Origin: an uncultured Methanobrevibacter sp.
GTDB taxonomy: Archaea; Methanobacteriota; Methanobacteria; Methanobacteriales; Methanobacteriaceae
Assembly (NCBI RefSeq): GCF_947170395.1
Contig: NZ_CAMVTE010000005.1
Coordinates: 1 to 64,000 of the forward strand
Length of the DNA: 64,000 nt
Direction: 5' to 3'
Shown: positions 1-10,969 of the stretch, in pieces
Layout: each line of letters begins with the position of its first letter
Position numbering within the stretch: the stretch's first letter is position 1
Position numbers and translations under genes: made by a program
The notes under the pieces: model-generated
Databases searched by the model: none
Seen by the model: only the letters and a program-made list of their open reading frames with translations
Told to the model about the DNA's origin: nothing

Positions 1-2
1 GA

Positions 3-392
3 CCAGAATGGGTAACTTATAGTGATGAAGAAATTGAAGAGATGATTTTAAAATTCAACAGAGAAGGTAAAAGCACTTCCGAAATAGGTATCGTATTAAG
101 AGACCAATACGGAATTCCATCCGTTAAAGACGTTACCGGTGAAAGAATTACCGAAATCTTAAGAAGAAACGGTCAGGCTGGAGACTATCCGGAAGACTTA
201 ATGAACTTAATCAGAAGAGCAGTAAACATCAGAGATCACTTAGAAGAAAACCCTAAAGACTTACACTCAAAAAGAGGTTTAACCATTATCGAATCAAGAA
301 TCAGAAGATTAGCTTCTTACTATGTAAGTGAAGGTAAATTACCAGAAGGTTGGAGATATAATCCAAAAGAAGCAGCACTCCTTGTTAAATAG
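3..392 (+). CDS. rps15: 30S ribosomal protein S15 (archaeal/eukaryotic S13e type), 5'-truncated by the window edge
   Basis: Open frame from base 3 ([18 protein letters not shown]...) with [18 protein letters not shown]...[17 protein letters not shown]. Confidence 0.93.
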   Translation, partial: PEWVTYSDEEIEEMILKFNREGKSTSEIGIVLRDQYGIPSVKDVTGERITEILRRNGQAGDYPEDLMNLIRRAVNIRDHLEENPKDLHSKRGLTIIESRIRRLASYYVSEGKLPEGWRYNPKEAALLVK

Positions 393-1716
393 AGCTGGCG
401 AAGCTTGCAATATGCTTAAGGAGCATATTGAAAATGATGCTGTTATAAGAATTATTTCTCATAACGATGCAGATGGAATTTCTGCGGCAGCTGTTATAGC
501 TAATGCTTTGGCTGAGGAAAAGGCTCAATTCCATACTACAATTATCCCACGTCTGAAAGAGGAGGATGTCAATAGCCTTCGAAGTGAAAAATATGATTTG
601 TTCATTTTCTCAGACATGGGAAGTCCATTCATTAAGGAATTCAACACCTACAAGCATGATGTCATAGTTGCAGACCACCATCAGGTCGCAGATGTGGAAG
701 CGGAAAGCAATGTAGTCCACATCAATCCGCATCTTTTTGATATTGATGGAAGCAAGGATTTGTGCGGAGCGGGTTCAGCTTATCTCACCATCCGTGATTT
801 GGACAAAAAGCACCTGGCCTATTATGCTTTGGTCGGTGCGTTCGGTGATATGCAGGGCCAATCAGGCTTTACCGGTGTCAATAAGTTGATTCTTGATGAT
901 GCACTTGAAAGCGGCAAGCTGGAAATTCATGAAGGTTTAAAGATTGTTTCCAAAACTACAGAACCGATTTTTAAATCTCTTGCATATACTTTTTCACCGC
1001 CACTTCCTGGAATAAGTGGTGATTTTGATGGAGCCCGTGAATTTCTGGAACGCATGAACCTGTCTTACGGAATAAAGTTCACTGATATGGAAGATGAGGA
1101 AAAGGATTTGCTTAAGGAAGCTCTGGCAAACATCAATCCTGAAATATTCGGTGATTGCTACACTGTAGCTAGTGAAGCCCCAATGCTTCGTGACCTTGAG
1201 GAGTACTCATACATTCTCGATGCATGCGGCAAGAATAAAAAGCAGGGTTTGGGTTTAAGCATCGCTTTGGGCGAAAAGGACCAGGCATTGGATGCAGCCT
1301 TAAAATTGCAACGTCAATATCGTGACCAAATTGTAAGGGGCCTTGAATGGATTAAAAAGGAAGGAGCCGAACAACTCAACTCAATTCAATATCTCTACAG
1401 TGAAGATAAGGTGTTGAAATCAGTGATGGGTACCATTGCAAGTATCGGTCTTTCAGTTGAACTTTTGGATGATTCAAAACCAGTTTTAGGTCTTTCAAGA
1501 CTTCACAATGACATTAAGATATCCGGCAGGACAACTAGGGACATGGTTGCAAAGGGCGTTAATCTCGGTAAGGCATTGCAGGATTCATCAAACAATTTTG
1601 GTGGAACCGGCGGAGGACATGACATTGCGGCCGGCGCAATGATTCCATTTGAAAGTAAGGACAATTTCCTTCATATAGTGGATGAAATGGTTGAATATCA
1701 ATTAAGTAATGATTAA
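328..1716 (+). CDS. DHH family phosphoesterase, archaeal RecJ-like single-strand exonuclease; true start may be ATG 412
   Basis: [19 protein letters not shown] (DHH) and C-terminal [13 protein letters not shown] (DHHA1-type) motifs; the ORF from 328 overlaps S15. Confidence 0.85.
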   Translation: MKVNYQKVGDIIQKKQHSLLNRAGEACNMLKEHIENDAVIRIISHNDADGISAAAVIANALAEEKAQFHTTIIPRLKEEDVNSLRSEKYDLFIFSDMGSPFIKEFNTYKHDVIVADHHQVADVEAESNVVHINPHLFDIDGSKDLCGAGSAYLTIRDLDKKHLAYYALVGAFGDMQGQSGFTGVNKLILDDALESGKLEIHEGLKIVSKTTEPIFKSLAYTFSPPLPGISGDFDGAREFLERMNLSYGIKFTDMEDEEKDLLKEALANINPEIFGDCYTVASEAPMLRDLEEYSYILDACGKNKKQGLGLSIALGEKDQALDAALKLQRQYRDQIVRGLEWIKKEGAEQLNSIQYLYSEDKVLKSVMGTIASIGLSVELLDDSKPVLGLSRLHNDIKISGRTTRDMVAKGVNLGKALQDSSNNFGGTGGGHDIAAGAMIPFESKDNFLHIVDEMVEYQLSND

Positions 1717-2905
1717 TATGTTTTTAACAAAAAAAGAACAGGAAATGTGTGACGGGGAGTACGGAGAAACTATCAGGAAGAGTATGGATATCCTGGTTGC
1801 TTTGGGAGATATCTATGGCGCTTCCAAATTGGTTGACATTACTTCCGCTCAGGTATCTGGAGTTTCTTATAAAACCATTGGTGATGCGGGTTTGGAATAT
1901 CTTGAAGATCTGGCATTGGATGGGTCTGCTAAAGCTACCATCAATGCGTCTTTAAATCCGCCTGGCACTGATTTGGATAATTGGGAGGCATTGGGCTTTC
2001 CTCGTGAGTTTGCAATCAAGCAGAATGAAATCGTTGATGCATATGCAAAGCTTGGAATTGCAAAAACCTGTACATGCACTCCTTATCTTGTAGGTAATGT
2101 TCCTAGATTCAGGGATCATGTTTCCTGGTCTGAATCATCTGCTGTCTGTTATGTTAACTCTGTTATAGGTGCAAGAACCAATCGTGAAGGCGGTCCGGCA
2201 GCTCTTGCAGCAGCTATTGTCGGCAAAACTCCTTTATATGGGTTCCACCTGCAGCAAAACAGAAAGGCAAATCTGGTTGTCAATGTCAGCTGCGAATTAA
2301 AAGGGGCTGATTTTGGAGCTTTGGGATACATTATCGGTAAGGTCGTTGGAGGAGGTGTTCCTTATTTCAAACTGCAGAACACTCCAAACAACAATGATTT
2401 AAAGACTCTTGGAGCAGCTCTTGCTTCTTCAGGATCCGTTGCACTTTATCATATGGAAAATGTAACTCCCGAATATGATTTGGCCGGTGAAGAGGATGTT
2501 GAAGATATAATGTTTATTTCCGAAAAGGAAATTGCTGAAACTCGTCAAAAACTAACCACCTCTGATAGGGAGCCTGACCTGATCTGTTTAGGTTGTCCTC
2601 ATGCATCACTTGAAGAAATTAAACAGGTAGCCAGTATCGTTCAGGGAAAGACAATTAAAAATAAATTATGGATTTGCACATCTGTTAGTGTTAAAGCGAC
2701 TGCTGATAGGATGGGCTACACAGAAATCATTGAATCTGCAGGCGGAAATGTCGTATGTGACACCTGTATGGTTGTAGCTCCTATTGAGGAGATGGGCTTT
2801 GAAGTAATCGGTGTAAATTCAGCAAAGGCAGCAAATTATGTTCCATCAATGTGTGGACTTGATGTTGTTTATAACGATGTAGAAAATCTTATTCAGTTTG
2901 AATAA
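1709..2905 (+). CDS. Aconitase-X (DUF521) family, likely phosphomevalonate dehydratase large subunit
   Basis: [15 protein letters not shown]..., conserved Cys-containing motifs ([14 protein letters not shown]), typical length. Confidence 0.83.
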   Translation: MINMFLTKKEQEMCDGEYGETIRKSMDILVALGDIYGASKLVDITSAQVSGVSYKTIGDAGLEYLEDLALDGSAKATINASLNPPGTDLDNWEALGFPREFAIKQNEIVDAYAKLGIAKTCTCTPYLVGNVPRFRDHVSWSESSAVCYVNSVIGARTNREGGPAALAAAIVGKTPLYGFHLQQNRKANLVVNVSCELKGADFGALGYIIGKVVGGGVPYFKLQNTPNNNDLKTLGAALASSGSVALYHMENVTPEYDLAGEEDVEDIMFISEKEIAETRQKLTTSDREPDLICLGCPHASLEEIKQVASIVQGKTIKNKLWICTSVSVKATADRMGYTEIIESAGGNVVCDTCMVVAPIEEMGFEVIGVNSAKAANYVPSMCGLDVVYNDVENLIQFE

Positions 2906-2996
2906 GGTTTCTATAATATTTTTTTAATTCAAATTCCGCCTTATCTATTTTTAAAAAAGATGATAAACAATCACTATCGTTGAATGTGGTGTTCAT
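2889..2996 (-). CDS. Small hypothetical protein (35 aa), [35 protein letters not shown], just downstream of the ImmA-like gene
   Basis: ATG with upstream AGGAG (minus strand TTTTAGGAGAAAAATATG); below the ORF-track length cutoff; overlaps the 3' end of the opposite-strand gene. Confidence 0.35.
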   Translation of the reverse strand: MNTTFNDSDCLSSFLKIDKAEFELKKYYRNLIQTE

Positions 2997-3005
2997 ATTT
3001 TTCTC

Positions 3006-3704
3006 CTAAAATTCATCTATTATATCTGACCTGAAAACAGATTTCAATAATTCATTTCGTTTGCCAATTGAAAATTTATCATTTTTAAATGCTTTTTCAG
3101 TTAATTTAATGTAATTTCCAAGTGAATAATATTTTTTTAAAGATGGTGAGTATAATTGCCCATCATATCCTTGAATTTTAGATTTTTTAACTAAATCATC
3201 ATGATTAATGGAATCCAGTTTTAAATCACTATTTTTCAATCTATAACTTAATACCTCATGGCTAATTTGAAAATACTGTTCACATGAAATCATATTTTCA
3301 ATCTTCCATTTTTTGATATTGTTTTTTTCACCATATGCATAAAGTGAAGCTTCAGGAAGCAATAAATGTGAAGCAAATATATTTGCATTTTTTTCACTTT
3401 CTGTATTCTCATCATCACTGCATATTATCCATTCATCGGATTTTTCAAATAGCAAATGATATAGTTCATGAGCTAATGTGAAATTCTGATTTCCCAAATC
3501 TTGTGTTGAGTTTAATATTATTAAAAAATCAGTTTTGTTTTTTGAACAGCATCCCTTAATTTCTTTTTTAAGGGGCATCCAAAGAATAGTTAAATTTTTA
3601 AGATGTTCTAATGATTCATTTAATATGTTGATTGGGCTATAAGGGTCTATTCCCCATTGTTTTCTTAATATTTGCGATAAATCTTTACTGTTCATAAATA
3701 TCAT
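3006..3704 (-). CDS. ImmA/IrrE family metallo-endopeptidase
   Basis: FTLAHELYHLLFEKSDEW (HEXXH zinc motif), downstream of an XRE regulator. Confidence 0.85.
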   Translation of the reverse strand: MIFMNSKDLSQILRKQWGIDPYSPINILNESLEHLKNLTILWMPLKKEIKGCCSKNKTDFLIILNSTQDLGNQNFTLAHELYHLLFEKSDEWIICSDDENTESEKNANIFASHLLLPEASLYAYGEKNNIKKWKIENMISCEQYFQISHEVLSYRLKNSDLKLDSINHDDLVKKSKIQGYDGQLYSPSLKKYYSLGNYIKLTEKAFKNDKFSIGKRNELLKSVFRSDIIDEF

Positions 3705-4032
3705 CTAATTTTCTTAAAAATTCTAAATTTTTCATCACTTCATTCATTTTTGCTATTAATATCAGATCTTTATTTTTCTTATCTCCTCTAAAAGCGATTT
3801 TTGAAGGTTCGTAATTTGATGTTTCATCTAAAATGTAGTCTAGGGAACAGTTATATAAATCAGACAATTTTTCAATAATGTCAATTGTGGCTGTGCGTTT
3901 TCCATTTTCAATATTTGATAGGTGACCCTGGTCAATTTTTAAATAATCAGCTACTTGTGTTTGGGTATAATTGTTCTCTTTTCTTAATTCTTTTAACTTT
4001 TTTGCGATAGATTTCTGAAATTCATCATCCAT
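3685..4032 (-). CDS. XRE-family HTH transcriptional regulator
   Basis: KLKELRKENNYTQTQVADYLKIDQGHLSNIENGKRTATIDIIEKLSDLYN. Confidence 0.9.
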   Translation of the reverse strand: MDDEFQKSIAKKLKELRKENNYTQTQVADYLKIDQGHLSNIENGKRTATIDIIEKLSDLYNCSLDYILDETSNYEPSKIAFRGDKKNKDLILIAKMNEVMKNLEFLRKLDDIYEQ

Positions 4033-4338
4033 TTGTTCGACCTGTTAAGTATTCTGACATATTTTTAATATATATTTTTTTGAAATTATATGTCATTTGT
4101 AATTTAACTAATTATAAAATTACTTTATTTTTATTATATTTAAATTTTATTAATTAATTAAGTTAAATTTACTTTATAAATAAATAAGATTAGTTTATTT
4201 TAAGTTAAAATAATTTTATAGTATTAAATTAATTTTTCAAGTAAAATTATAGTTTATATATCGAAGGAAATATTTACCTTAAATTAAAACTGTTAACCTT
4301 TAAATTAAATAAAATCAATAAATTAAACTAATGAAATT

Positions 4339-5739
4339 GTGAGGAAGACAATTATGAATTATTTAGTTGTTGGTGCCGGAAATGCTAGTAGGCCTGTTGC
4401 AAGACTGCTAAATCATTTAGGCCATAGTGTTGTTATAACAGATTTAAAAGACATTTCTGAGTTTAAAATTGAATTTCAAAGAAGTTTAATTGAAATGGAA
4501 AAGGAAGGAGTCAAACTGGATTTGGCAAATAAAAATCCTTCTCTTGATGGTTTTGAAGCTGTTTATAAGCCACCTACATTACCTGATTCCGCTCCAATAG
4601 CACAATTAATCAATGATTCTGATTTAAAAGTTCTGACCAATGAAGAATTCTCAAAAATGGTCAACAATCTGATTCCGGCAGACATTATCGGAATCACCGG
4701 AACCATGGGAAAAACCACCACTACATTCATCACAACCAGTCTGTTCAAACAGGCGGGATATAACGTGTGGTCATGTTCATCTCTTGTAAATAATCTGGTT
4801 TCGGAAGCCATTATTGATGGAATCGTTAAGGGTAAGGCAAAAGAATGCGATATAGCTATTTTTGAACTTCCTCATGGTACAATTGGCCTTTTAGATAGGC
4901 TTGATATTAAAATAGGTCTTTTAACCAATATTGCAGAAGACCATTTATCCGAATTCGGCGGATCTTTGGAGAAATACCAGCAGCGTAAACTGATTCTGCA
5001 GGCAATGAGCGAAACTTTCATTGCAAACAACTCCTGCAGGGACATCATTGAAAAGGTAAGGGATGATGTGATATTTTACGCCTTGGATGAGGATGTTGAC
5101 TTTAAGGGAACCGCTGGAGACAAGTCACTAACCATAAAATATGGTGAAGATGAATTTACAACACCTTTCAATATGATGAGCTATTTCTTTGAAAACTCCG
5201 TTGCGGCTTCGGCTGTAGCATTAACTTATGGTGTCAATAAAGAAGACATTATTGATGCTTTGACAGTTTTTAAAGGCATGCCTGCTCACATGGAGGATGT
5301 TGGTGATTATAACGGCAGAAAAGTAATACTTGATTCTGCATTTTTATATGATGGAATGAAAATAACCCTTGATTACTTTAAGGATGAAAGCGTTGTTTTG
5401 TTCCTGGATCATTTTGATACATTGTCTGTTAGGGACAAGCCTGAAGTTGGCCGTCTTGTAAGTGAATATGATATTAAGGTTGTTATAGCCAGCGGATTTA
5501 ATGAAGTTACTCAGGAAGTGGAAATGGAGGCTGCCTGGGAGATTTTGGATGCCATTACAAATCCAAACATAGAAAAGGTAGCCGTTGAGAACATAGAAAA
5601 GGCCGCTGAGCTTACATTCAAATATTCCGTGCCGGGAGATATCATTTTACATATGGGACCGCTTATAGCATATGACAGGCTGACAACAGTCGATAAGATT
5701 ATGAAAGGATTGGAAAAAGGAAGTAAAAAGTATGAATAA
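4339..5739 (+). CDS. Mur ligase family protein (pseudomurein peptide ligase or CfbE-like); start may be ATG 4354
   Basis: P-loop GITGTMGKTTTTFITTSLF; Rossmann N-terminus VVGAGNASRPVARLL. Confidence 0.75.
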   Translation: MRKTIMNYLVVGAGNASRPVARLLNHLGHSVVITDLKDISEFKIEFQRSLIEMEKEGVKLDLANKNPSLDGFEAVYKPPTLPDSAPIAQLINDSDLKVLTNEEFSKMVNNLIPADIIGITGTMGKTTTTFITTSLFKQAGYNVWSCSSLVNNLVSEAIIDGIVKGKAKECDIAIFELPHGTIGLLDRLDIKIGLLTNIAEDHLSEFGGSLEKYQQRKLILQAMSETFIANNSCRDIIEKVRDDVIFYALDEDVDFKGTAGDKSLTIKYGEDEFTTPFNMMSYFFENSVAASAVALTYGVNKEDIIDALTVFKGMPAHMEDVGDYNGRKVILDSAFLYDGMKITLDYFKDESVVLFLDHFDTLSVRDKPEVGRLVSEYDIKVVIASGFNEVTQEVEMEAAWEILDAITNPNIEKVAVENIEKAAELTFKYSVPGDIILHMGPLIAYDRLTTVDKIMKGLEKGSKKYE

Positions 5740-7240
5740 AAATAAGACCTTCGGGGTAATCGGTGTTTGCGGAGCTAATGGTAATTTAATCGCAAGAATC
5801 CTTAAACAAAGGGGATTTAATGTTATAGGAACTGATCTGGCATTCAAAAAGGATTGCAGATTTGCAAAGGCCCTTGAAGGTTATGACATTGATGTTTATT
5901 ATGGAAAGACTCCAGAAACATTTTTCAAAAAGGCCGACTATATCATTCCTCCTGCAAGCTTATCCAAAGATTCTGAACTATTGAAAAACTGCGAAAAGCC
6001 TATTTTGGAGTTGTGTGATGTTATTGACATGATCAAACCTGAAAAACCGGTATTCGGAATAACCGGAACAAACGGAAAAACCACAACCACCACACTGCTT
6101 AAAAAGATTGCTTATGATAATGGAATCAAACCATGTGAACATGATTTGGAGGGAATGCAGGGAAATGCAGAGTTCATTCCAATATTGCAGTCAAGATTAA
6201 ATGGTGATGTGGGAATCCTGGAAGTTGGAACATTCGGTGTTCCCGGTACTGTCGGACGTATTGTAAAGCACACATCCATGTCAGGCGGTCTGATTACAAA
6301 TATCACTCCCGACCATTTGAATGACCTTGGAAGCTTTATGGATTATGCCAATGTAAAAGGGGAATTCATAAAAGAGCTGCAAATAGGTCAGCTGATTGTC
6401 AACGGCCATGACCCTACAATAATGGGGCTTTTAAGGGAACTTGACTTTAAAGGCGAGATTATAACCTTTGGAGTTGATGAGCTTCCGGATTCAATCGGCA
6501 TGAAGGAATGTGTCTGCGGACGTGAAATAGCAGTCAAGGAAATCATCTCAGGTTGCGGATATTACTTCTGTCAATGCGGAATTACAACCCCTCAGGTTGA
6601 CTATATTGCAACAAACGTTGATTTGCCAAACAGAACATTTGATTTGCACACTCCAACAGAAAAACTGACAGTCAAGATGGGTGTTGACGGACTTCACAAT
6701 GTTTACAACCTAACCGGTGTGATTATTGCAGCTCACCATTTCCTGGATATTCCATATAATAAGATATTGCCTTCAATTGCCAGTTTCACAGGCGTAAGCG
6801 GAAGAATGGAAGAAGTGGGAGAGGTAAACGGTAAGGATATTTTTGTTGATTATGCTCACAATCCTGCCGGTGTGGAAACGGTTTTAAAAGAATTTAAAAA
6901 ATTGTTCGGTGACTTTACAACCGTAATTACCGTTTCATCAGAATCAGGTTATATCGGTGATTTGGATATTTTCAACAGCGTATTGAAATTCTCAAAATTT
7001 ATCGTGCCTGCATCAGTCGCATCACAAAAGATAGCTGTCGAAAAGCTCAAATCCAATCCGAAATTAAACGACAGAATCTTTTTAAACCATGTCGATGATT
7101 TTGAAAAAACAGGCACTCTTGGAGCTTCAAGAGAAGAAGTTAGGGACGGTCTTAAAAAGGCATTAAACTTGGATTGCGAAATGGTTATAGCAATCGGTGA
7201 GGCCGCAACCAAGTTTAAGGATCTTGTTTTTGAATTATAA
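5732..7240 (+). CDS. Mur ligase family protein (MurC/E-like, pseudomurein type) with an internal Cys-rich insert
   Basis: GITGTNGKTTTTTLLKKI, NITPDHLNDLGSF, DYAHNPAGVETVL; CVCG...GCGYYFCQCG insert. Confidence 0.8.
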   Translation: MNKNKTFGVIGVCGANGNLIARILKQRGFNVIGTDLAFKKDCRFAKALEGYDIDVYYGKTPETFFKKADYIIPPASLSKDSELLKNCEKPILELCDVIDMIKPEKPVFGITGTNGKTTTTTLLKKIAYDNGIKPCEHDLEGMQGNAEFIPILQSRLNGDVGILEVGTFGVPGTVGRIVKHTSMSGGLITNITPDHLNDLGSFMDYANVKGEFIKELQIGQLIVNGHDPTIMGLLRELDFKGEIITFGVDELPDSIGMKECVCGREIAVKEIISGCGYYFCQCGITTPQVDYIATNVDLPNRTFDLHTPTEKLTVKMGVDGLHNVYNLTGVIIAAHHFLDIPYNKILPSIASFTGVSGRMEEVGEVNGKDIFVDYAHNPAGVETVLKEFKKLFGDFTTVITVSSESGYIGDLDIFNSVLKFSKFIVPASVASQKIAVEKLKSNPKLNDRIFLNHVDDFEKTGTLGASREEVRDGLKKALNLDCEMVIAIGEAATKFKDLVFEL

Positions 7241-7253
7241 TTCAGTAGAGTTA

Positions 7254-7655
7254 CTAAATATCACATGTTTTTGGCGGTTCGCCTGAAAAGTCAGCAATTG
7301 TAGCTTTTCCGTTGATTGTAAATACTTCAAATACAGGGTTGTCGCCGGTTTCGTATAATGCTTTTACAAGTTCGTTTGAATCGATTACTTTTTGCTTTAA
7401 CTCTACGCTGTTTGTAAATTCAACAGCACCGGAAATTCTTAACCATACAAATTCTGGTGTTGCAGTTACGATTTCACAGTTTGGATTAGCGTCCAATTCT
7501 TTAAACATAGGTTTGTTGTTTGCGGTACAGAAGTATGGTTTTCCATTCTCTTCAAAATAGAATAGGATTGGTCTTACTTTTGCATTTCCGTCAAGTCCGC
7601 TGGTAGCCAGGTATATTAATGGGTTTTCTTTTAAAAAGTTTATTACATCGCTCAT
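7254..7655 (-). CDS. Pyridoxamine 5'-phosphate oxidase family (split-barrel flavin-binding) protein
   Basis: MSDVINFLKENPLIYLATSGLDGNAKVRPILFYFEENGKPYFCTANNKPMFKEL. Confidence 0.85.
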   Translation of the reverse strand: MSDVINFLKENPLIYLATSGLDGNAKVRPILFYFEENGKPYFCTANNKPMFKELDANPNCEIVTATPEFVWLRISGAVEFTNSVELKQKVIDSNELVKALYETGDNPVFEVFTINGKATIADFSGEPPKTCDI

Positions 7656-7885
7656 TTTTTATATCTCCTAATTGTTTGTTGGTTATAGTTTATTTTAAAG
7701 TATATAAAGCTTTTTTGTAACTTTGGAGTTACCTTGTAACTTTTTGGTAACTGCGGTGGTCGTACGGCGGTTTATTTTTGCACTTATTACTCGCCAAATG
7801 CTCTCACTAAACCTTTTATAAACATTAAAAATTAATATGTTAATATAAAATGGGTATTGTAAATTAATCGGATAAGGGTTTAATC

Positions 7886-10207
7886 ATGGCTAGTTATATA
7901 TCTCATCCTTTAATCAAGAAAGATTCAATAGAATCAAGATTATATCAGCAGGTTTTGGCTGGGGATGTATTGAAGAAAGGAAATACGATGGTTGTTGCAC
8001 CTACTGCACTTGGAAAAACCATTGTTGCAATACTGGTTGCCGCAGACAGGTTGCAGAAGGTTAAAAATTCAAAAATACTTGTTCTTGCTCCGTCCAAACC
8101 GTTGGCTATTCAGCATGAGGCCAGCTTTAAGGAGTTTCTGACACTTCCATGTTCTTCAATAACAGGTGCCGTAAAGACAGAGGACAGAGTTACAAGATGG
8201 GAAGAGTCCAGAATCATCTGTGCCACTCCCCAAACAGTAGAATCCGATTTGCTAAACGGCCGTTATGATTTAAGCAGCGTGTCCCTGATTGTCTTTGACG
8301 AATGCCATCATGGTGTTGGCGCATATTCTTACGTATATCTTGCTTCCCGTTATGTTCAGGAATCCAATTACAATTTGATTTTGGGCCTTACAGCTTCACC
8401 GGGTTCCGACAAGGCGAAAATAAAGGAAGTGTGTGAGAATCTTTACATTCAAAATATTGTAGTCAAGACAGAAGATGACCATGATGTGAGACCTTATTTC
8501 AATCCTGTTGAAATCGACTGGGTTAGAGTAAAGATGAGCTCAGAGCTTGAAAAAATAAAAAATTACATTGACAAAGCCCTGAAAGTCAGATTGAAGGCTC
8601 TAAAAAATATGGGCATTATCAAGACAGTTTCGGTTGGTAAGGTTGATATTCTAAAGGCAAGAGGAAGGGTTCAGGGTGAAATTGCAAGATCAGTTAATCC
8701 CGACAAGGATCTGTTTCAGGCAATTTCCATATTGAGTGCGGTTATTAACATTCAGCATTCCCAGGAGCTGATTGAAACTCAGGGTGTTTCAACATTCAAC
8801 AAATATATTTCAAGGCTTCGCAAGAAAAAGACAAAGGCCTCAAAATCCTTGATGTGGGATGATAACTTTGGTCGTGCGGTAAAGATGGCCCGTGATGCCG
8901 AACGTCATGGCTGGGAACATCCTAAATTAAGGGAAGTAACCAAAATCCTTAAAAAGGAATTGGGCACAGGTGACGGTCAAACCAAACTCCAATCCACAAG
9001 ATTTGCAGAAAATGAGGATGAAAAATCATCTAAAATAATCGTTTTCACCCAATATAGGGATACTCTGGAGATGATTCACCAAAAGCTGGAAAAGGAAGGC
9101 ATCAAATCAGCCAAATTTTTCGGCCAGGCTTCAAAGGATGGTGAAAAGGGCCTTACTCAAAAGGAACAGAAAGCCATCATCAAAGCATTCAGAATGGGAG
9201 AATACGATGTGCTGTTGTCAACCAGTGTTGCGGAGGAAGGTATAGATATTCCCGCTGTTGATTTGGTTGTTTTGTATGAACCGGTTCCTTCTGAAGTTCG
9301 TATGATTCAAAGGCGTGGAAGAACAGGCCGTAAAAGGACAGGACGTGTTAAAGTACTGATTACAATGGGCACAAGAGATGAGGGATATTACTGGTCCAGC
9401 GTCAATAAGGAAGCTCAGATGAAAAATCAGCTAATCGATCCTGTTGTTTTGGAAGAGCTAAATGCCTCTGCAGTCGAGAGGATGGAAAACGAAAAAAGGG
9501 TCAAAGTTATTGAAAGGCCTAAAGAGGAAAAGACAAAACCTGTTGTTTATGCCGACTCAAGAGAGGGGAATTCTAAGGTAATCAGGCATTTGTCCGAAAT
9601 GGAAATTGATGTTAAGGTTCATTCGATGGCTGTTGGTGATTATCAGGTAAGCGATGAGGTGGTAATTGAGAGAAAAACCGCCAAGGATTTTGTTGATTCC
9701 ATAATTGATAAGAGACTGTTCAAGCAGGCACGTGAATTGTCCGAGGAATTCAAACGCCCGCTGCTTATTCTTGAAGGGGATGACATCTACAACGGCATGA
9801 TTCATCCGAATGCGGTCAGGGGAACCATTGCCTCCATTGCAATAGACTTTGGCATAAGCATAATTCCTACAAGAAACTCTGAAGATACTGCCGCAATGAT
9901 AAAAAGAATAGCTGTTCGTGAACAGACCGGTGAAAAAACTCCGATACAAATCAGGACGGATAAAAAACCGGTAAGCCTATGGGAGCAGCAGTTGTTCATT
10001 ATAGAGTCCCTGCCTAATATCGGACCGGTCAATGCAAAGAATCTGCTTCAGCACTTCGGAACAGTCGCAAATGTAATCAATGCTTCTGAAAGTGAACTTC
10101 AGGAAGTTGATGGTATTGGTGAGAAAACTGCTAAAAATATTAGAAAAGTAGTTGAATCCGAATATTTGTATTTCAAAAAAGAAATTAAAGAAAGAAAACT
10201 TCTTTAA
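7886..10207 (+). CDS. hef: Hef helicase/nuclease (DEAD/DEAH helicase + XPF/ERCC4 nuclease + HhH)
   Basis: DECHHGVGAYSYV, RRGRTGRKRTGRV, nuclease DSREGNSKVI...VIERKTAKDFVDSI, C-terminal HhH LPNIGPVNAKNLL. Confidence 0.93.
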   Translation: MASYISHPLIKKDSIESRLYQQVLAGDVLKKGNTMVVAPTALGKTIVAILVAADRLQKVKNSKILVLAPSKPLAIQHEASFKEFLTLPCSSITGAVKTEDRVTRWEESRIICATPQTVESDLLNGRYDLSSVSLIVFDECHHGVGAYSYVYLASRYVQESNYNLILGLTASPGSDKAKIKEVCENLYIQNIVVKTEDDHDVRPYFNPVEIDWVRVKMSSELEKIKNYIDKALKVRLKALKNMGIIKTVSVGKVDILKARGRVQGEIARSVNPDKDLFQAISILSAVINIQHSQELIETQGVSTFNKYISRLRKKKTKASKSLMWDDNFGRAVKMARDAERHGWEHPKLREVTKILKKELGTGDGQTKLQSTRFAENEDEKSSKIIVFTQYRDTLEMIHQKLEKEGIKSAKFFGQASKDGEKGLTQKEQKAIIKAFRMGEYDVLLSTSVAEEGIDIPAVDLVVLYEPVPSEVRMIQRRGRTGRKRTGRVKVLITMGTRDEGYYWSSVNKEAQMKNQLIDPVVLEELNASAVERMENEKRVKVIERPKEEKTKPVVYADSREGNSKVIRHLSEMEIDVKVHSMAVGDYQVSDEVVIERKTAKDFVDSIIDKRLFKQARELSEEFKRPLLILEGDDIYNGMIHPNAVRGTIASIAIDFGISIIPTRNSEDTAAMIKRIAVREQTGEKTPIQIRTDKKPVSLWEQQLFIIESLPNIGPVNAKNLLQHFGTVANVINASESELQEVDGIGEKTAKNIRKVVESEYLYFKKEIKERKLL

Positions 10208-10209
10208 TT

Positions 10210-10965
10210 TTAAATCCTAAAATTTTTTTTCATATATTCATAACTTTTTTTGATGGAATCAAAGTCATTTACTTCAATGATATAGATGCCATCATAATTA
10301 TTTTTCTCTAAATTATTGATGATAGTGTTTAATTCAATTGAGCCTTCACCTAATGTGAGGTGTGCATCATCATCACCAAAATTATCATGGGCATGTATGT
10401 GTTTAATCGAATCAAAATACATTGCCTCCGGGCGATATTGGGCATGGTTTGCATGACCGATATCAAGGGTCATTGCCATGTCAAGAGAAACCAGCAAATC
10501 GTTTAAATCTTGCAAATTCTGATAAATCATTGCATCGAATGTAGGCATATTTTCAACTGTGGTTAAAACGCCCAAATCGCTGCCGTATTCTCCAATCTCT
10601 CTGATTGATTCATTTGCAGTTTCATAAACTTTATCAAGGAAATATTTTTTAGCCAAAAATGAAGCCAGTCCGGGATGGACAACAACCGCTTCACCATCTA
10701 TTTCATTGGCCAAATCTATTGAATCCTTAATCTGCTGGATTGAGTTCAATCTGCTTTTCTCCTGCAGGGAAGCAATATTGACATCCATAAAAGGAGTATG
10801 AATGCTGTATTTAAGGTTGTAGCTTTCAAGAATGTCCGCATCTATATTTTCTGATGGATACTGATGTACCAGTTCGGCATATTCAAGTCCCAAACCTTCA
10901 ATGAATTCCAATGTCTCTTCCAATGTATATTCTATTCCCGCCAGGGTTGATGCACCAATTTTCAT
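10210..10965 (-). CDS. Sugar phosphate isomerase/epimerase (xylose isomerase-like TIM barrel)
   Basis: MKIGASTL...; TVENMPTFD; HAHDNFGDDDAHLTLGEGSI. Confidence 0.85.
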   Translation of the reverse strand: MKIGASTLAGIEYTLEETLEFIEGLGLEYAELVHQYPSENIDADILESYNLKYSIHTPFMDVNIASLQEKSRLNSIQQIKDSIDLANEIDGEAVVVHPGLASFLAKKYFLDKVYETANESIREIGEYGSDLGVLTTVENMPTFDAMIYQNLQDLNDLLVSLDMAMTLDIGHANHAQYRPEAMYFDSIKHIHAHDNFGDDDAHLTLGEGSIELNTIINNLEKNNYDGIYIIEVNDFDSIKKSYEYMKKNFRI

Positions 10966-10969
10966 ATTA

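Noticed and set aside
9557-9949. 130-aa minus-strand ORF inside hef
   Set aside because: Antisense to the conserved ERCC4 nuclease domain; composition does not suggest a real protein.
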